Positions 64,000-64,000 of a stretch of 64,000 nucleotides of DNA are shown here, one piece after another. Each line of letters begins with the position of its first letter. The first letter of the stretch is position 1. Position numbers and translations under genes: made by a program. Location of the stretch: assembly GCA_041648735.1 (NCBI GenBank), contig JBAZOO010000016.1:19957-83956 (forward strand). The letters run 5' to 3'. Under the pieces are notes generated by a model. That model saw only the letters and a list, made by a program, of their open reading frames with translations, made no database searches and was not told the DNA's origin. This DNA is from JBAZOO01 sp041648735 (GTDB taxonomy: Bacteria > Verrucomicrobiota > Lentisphaeria > Oligosphaerales > CAITYL01).

Positions 64000-64000
64000 G

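Overview
The window is a GC-rich bacterial chromosome segment. It most likely comes from an anaerobe of the PVC group, in or near Lentisphaerota. That placement is an inference from gene content: an Rnf subunit pair, an anaerobic radical-SAM activase, a pseudopilin with the FTLIELLVVIAIIAILAALL signature, a PEP-CTERM protein built from autotransporter-type beta-strand repeats, an AraC regulator with a LacI-like sensor, UroD-type methyltransferases beside glycosidases, and a CxPxR sulfatase. No 16S gene or other decisive marker is present.

Layout. 1-10100 is mostly housekeeping and redox: the end of an asparagine synthetase, an LD-carboxypeptidase, tRNA-Gly(GCC), topA with an unusual repeated C-terminus, an isolated rnfA-rnfB pair, a FAD-dependent oxidoreductase, an alpha/beta hydrolase divergent from a lipoprotein, a NrdG-type activase and tRNA-Gly(CCC). 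10260-11574 is a decayed type ISP restriction-modification gene. 11587-15027 holds an ABC ATPase/permease pair, a membrane TPR protein with a His/Asp-rich metal-binding-like stretch and a divergent ZIP transporter, which look like one metal-handling module. 15048-22606 has obgE, a UDP-glucuronate epimerase-like gene, a bacterial CDC123/D123 ATP-grasp gene, an acyl-CoA ligase, a lipoprotein and argS.

22787-53216 is a carbohydrate-degradation locus of about 30 kb, almost entirely on the minus strand. It encodes a beta-mannosidase (GH2), an exported esterase, two exported GH16 enzymes sharing an undescribed N-terminal domain, two UroD-like proteins with HxCG zinc motifs, a sulfatase, a GH94-like protein, a GH95 alpha-fucosidase, a PL22-like beta-propeller, a GH39-like enzyme with a CBM9-like tail, and two toroid-like proteins without a family. 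A pseudopilin, a giant PEP-CTERM beta-strand protein and a XylR-like AraC regulator sit inside it. The GH16 enzymes, esterase and GH39-like protein carry signal peptides, whereas the GH2, GH95, GH94-like, PL22-like proteins and the sulfatase do not. This suggests outside cleavage of a sulfated, mannose- and fucose-containing polysaccharide followed by intracellular breakdown. No SusC/D pair, ABC sugar importer or other transporter is present in the locus.

53412-64000 returns to housekeeping: an OleD/3-beta-HSD-like reductase, ispE, nadD, rsfS, ettA, a GHL10 lipoprotein, an RsmB-type rRNA methyltransferase and an exported protein of unknown function. Several families of short dispersed repeats occupy the intergenic gaps, and truncated copies of one locus gene show recent rearrangement.
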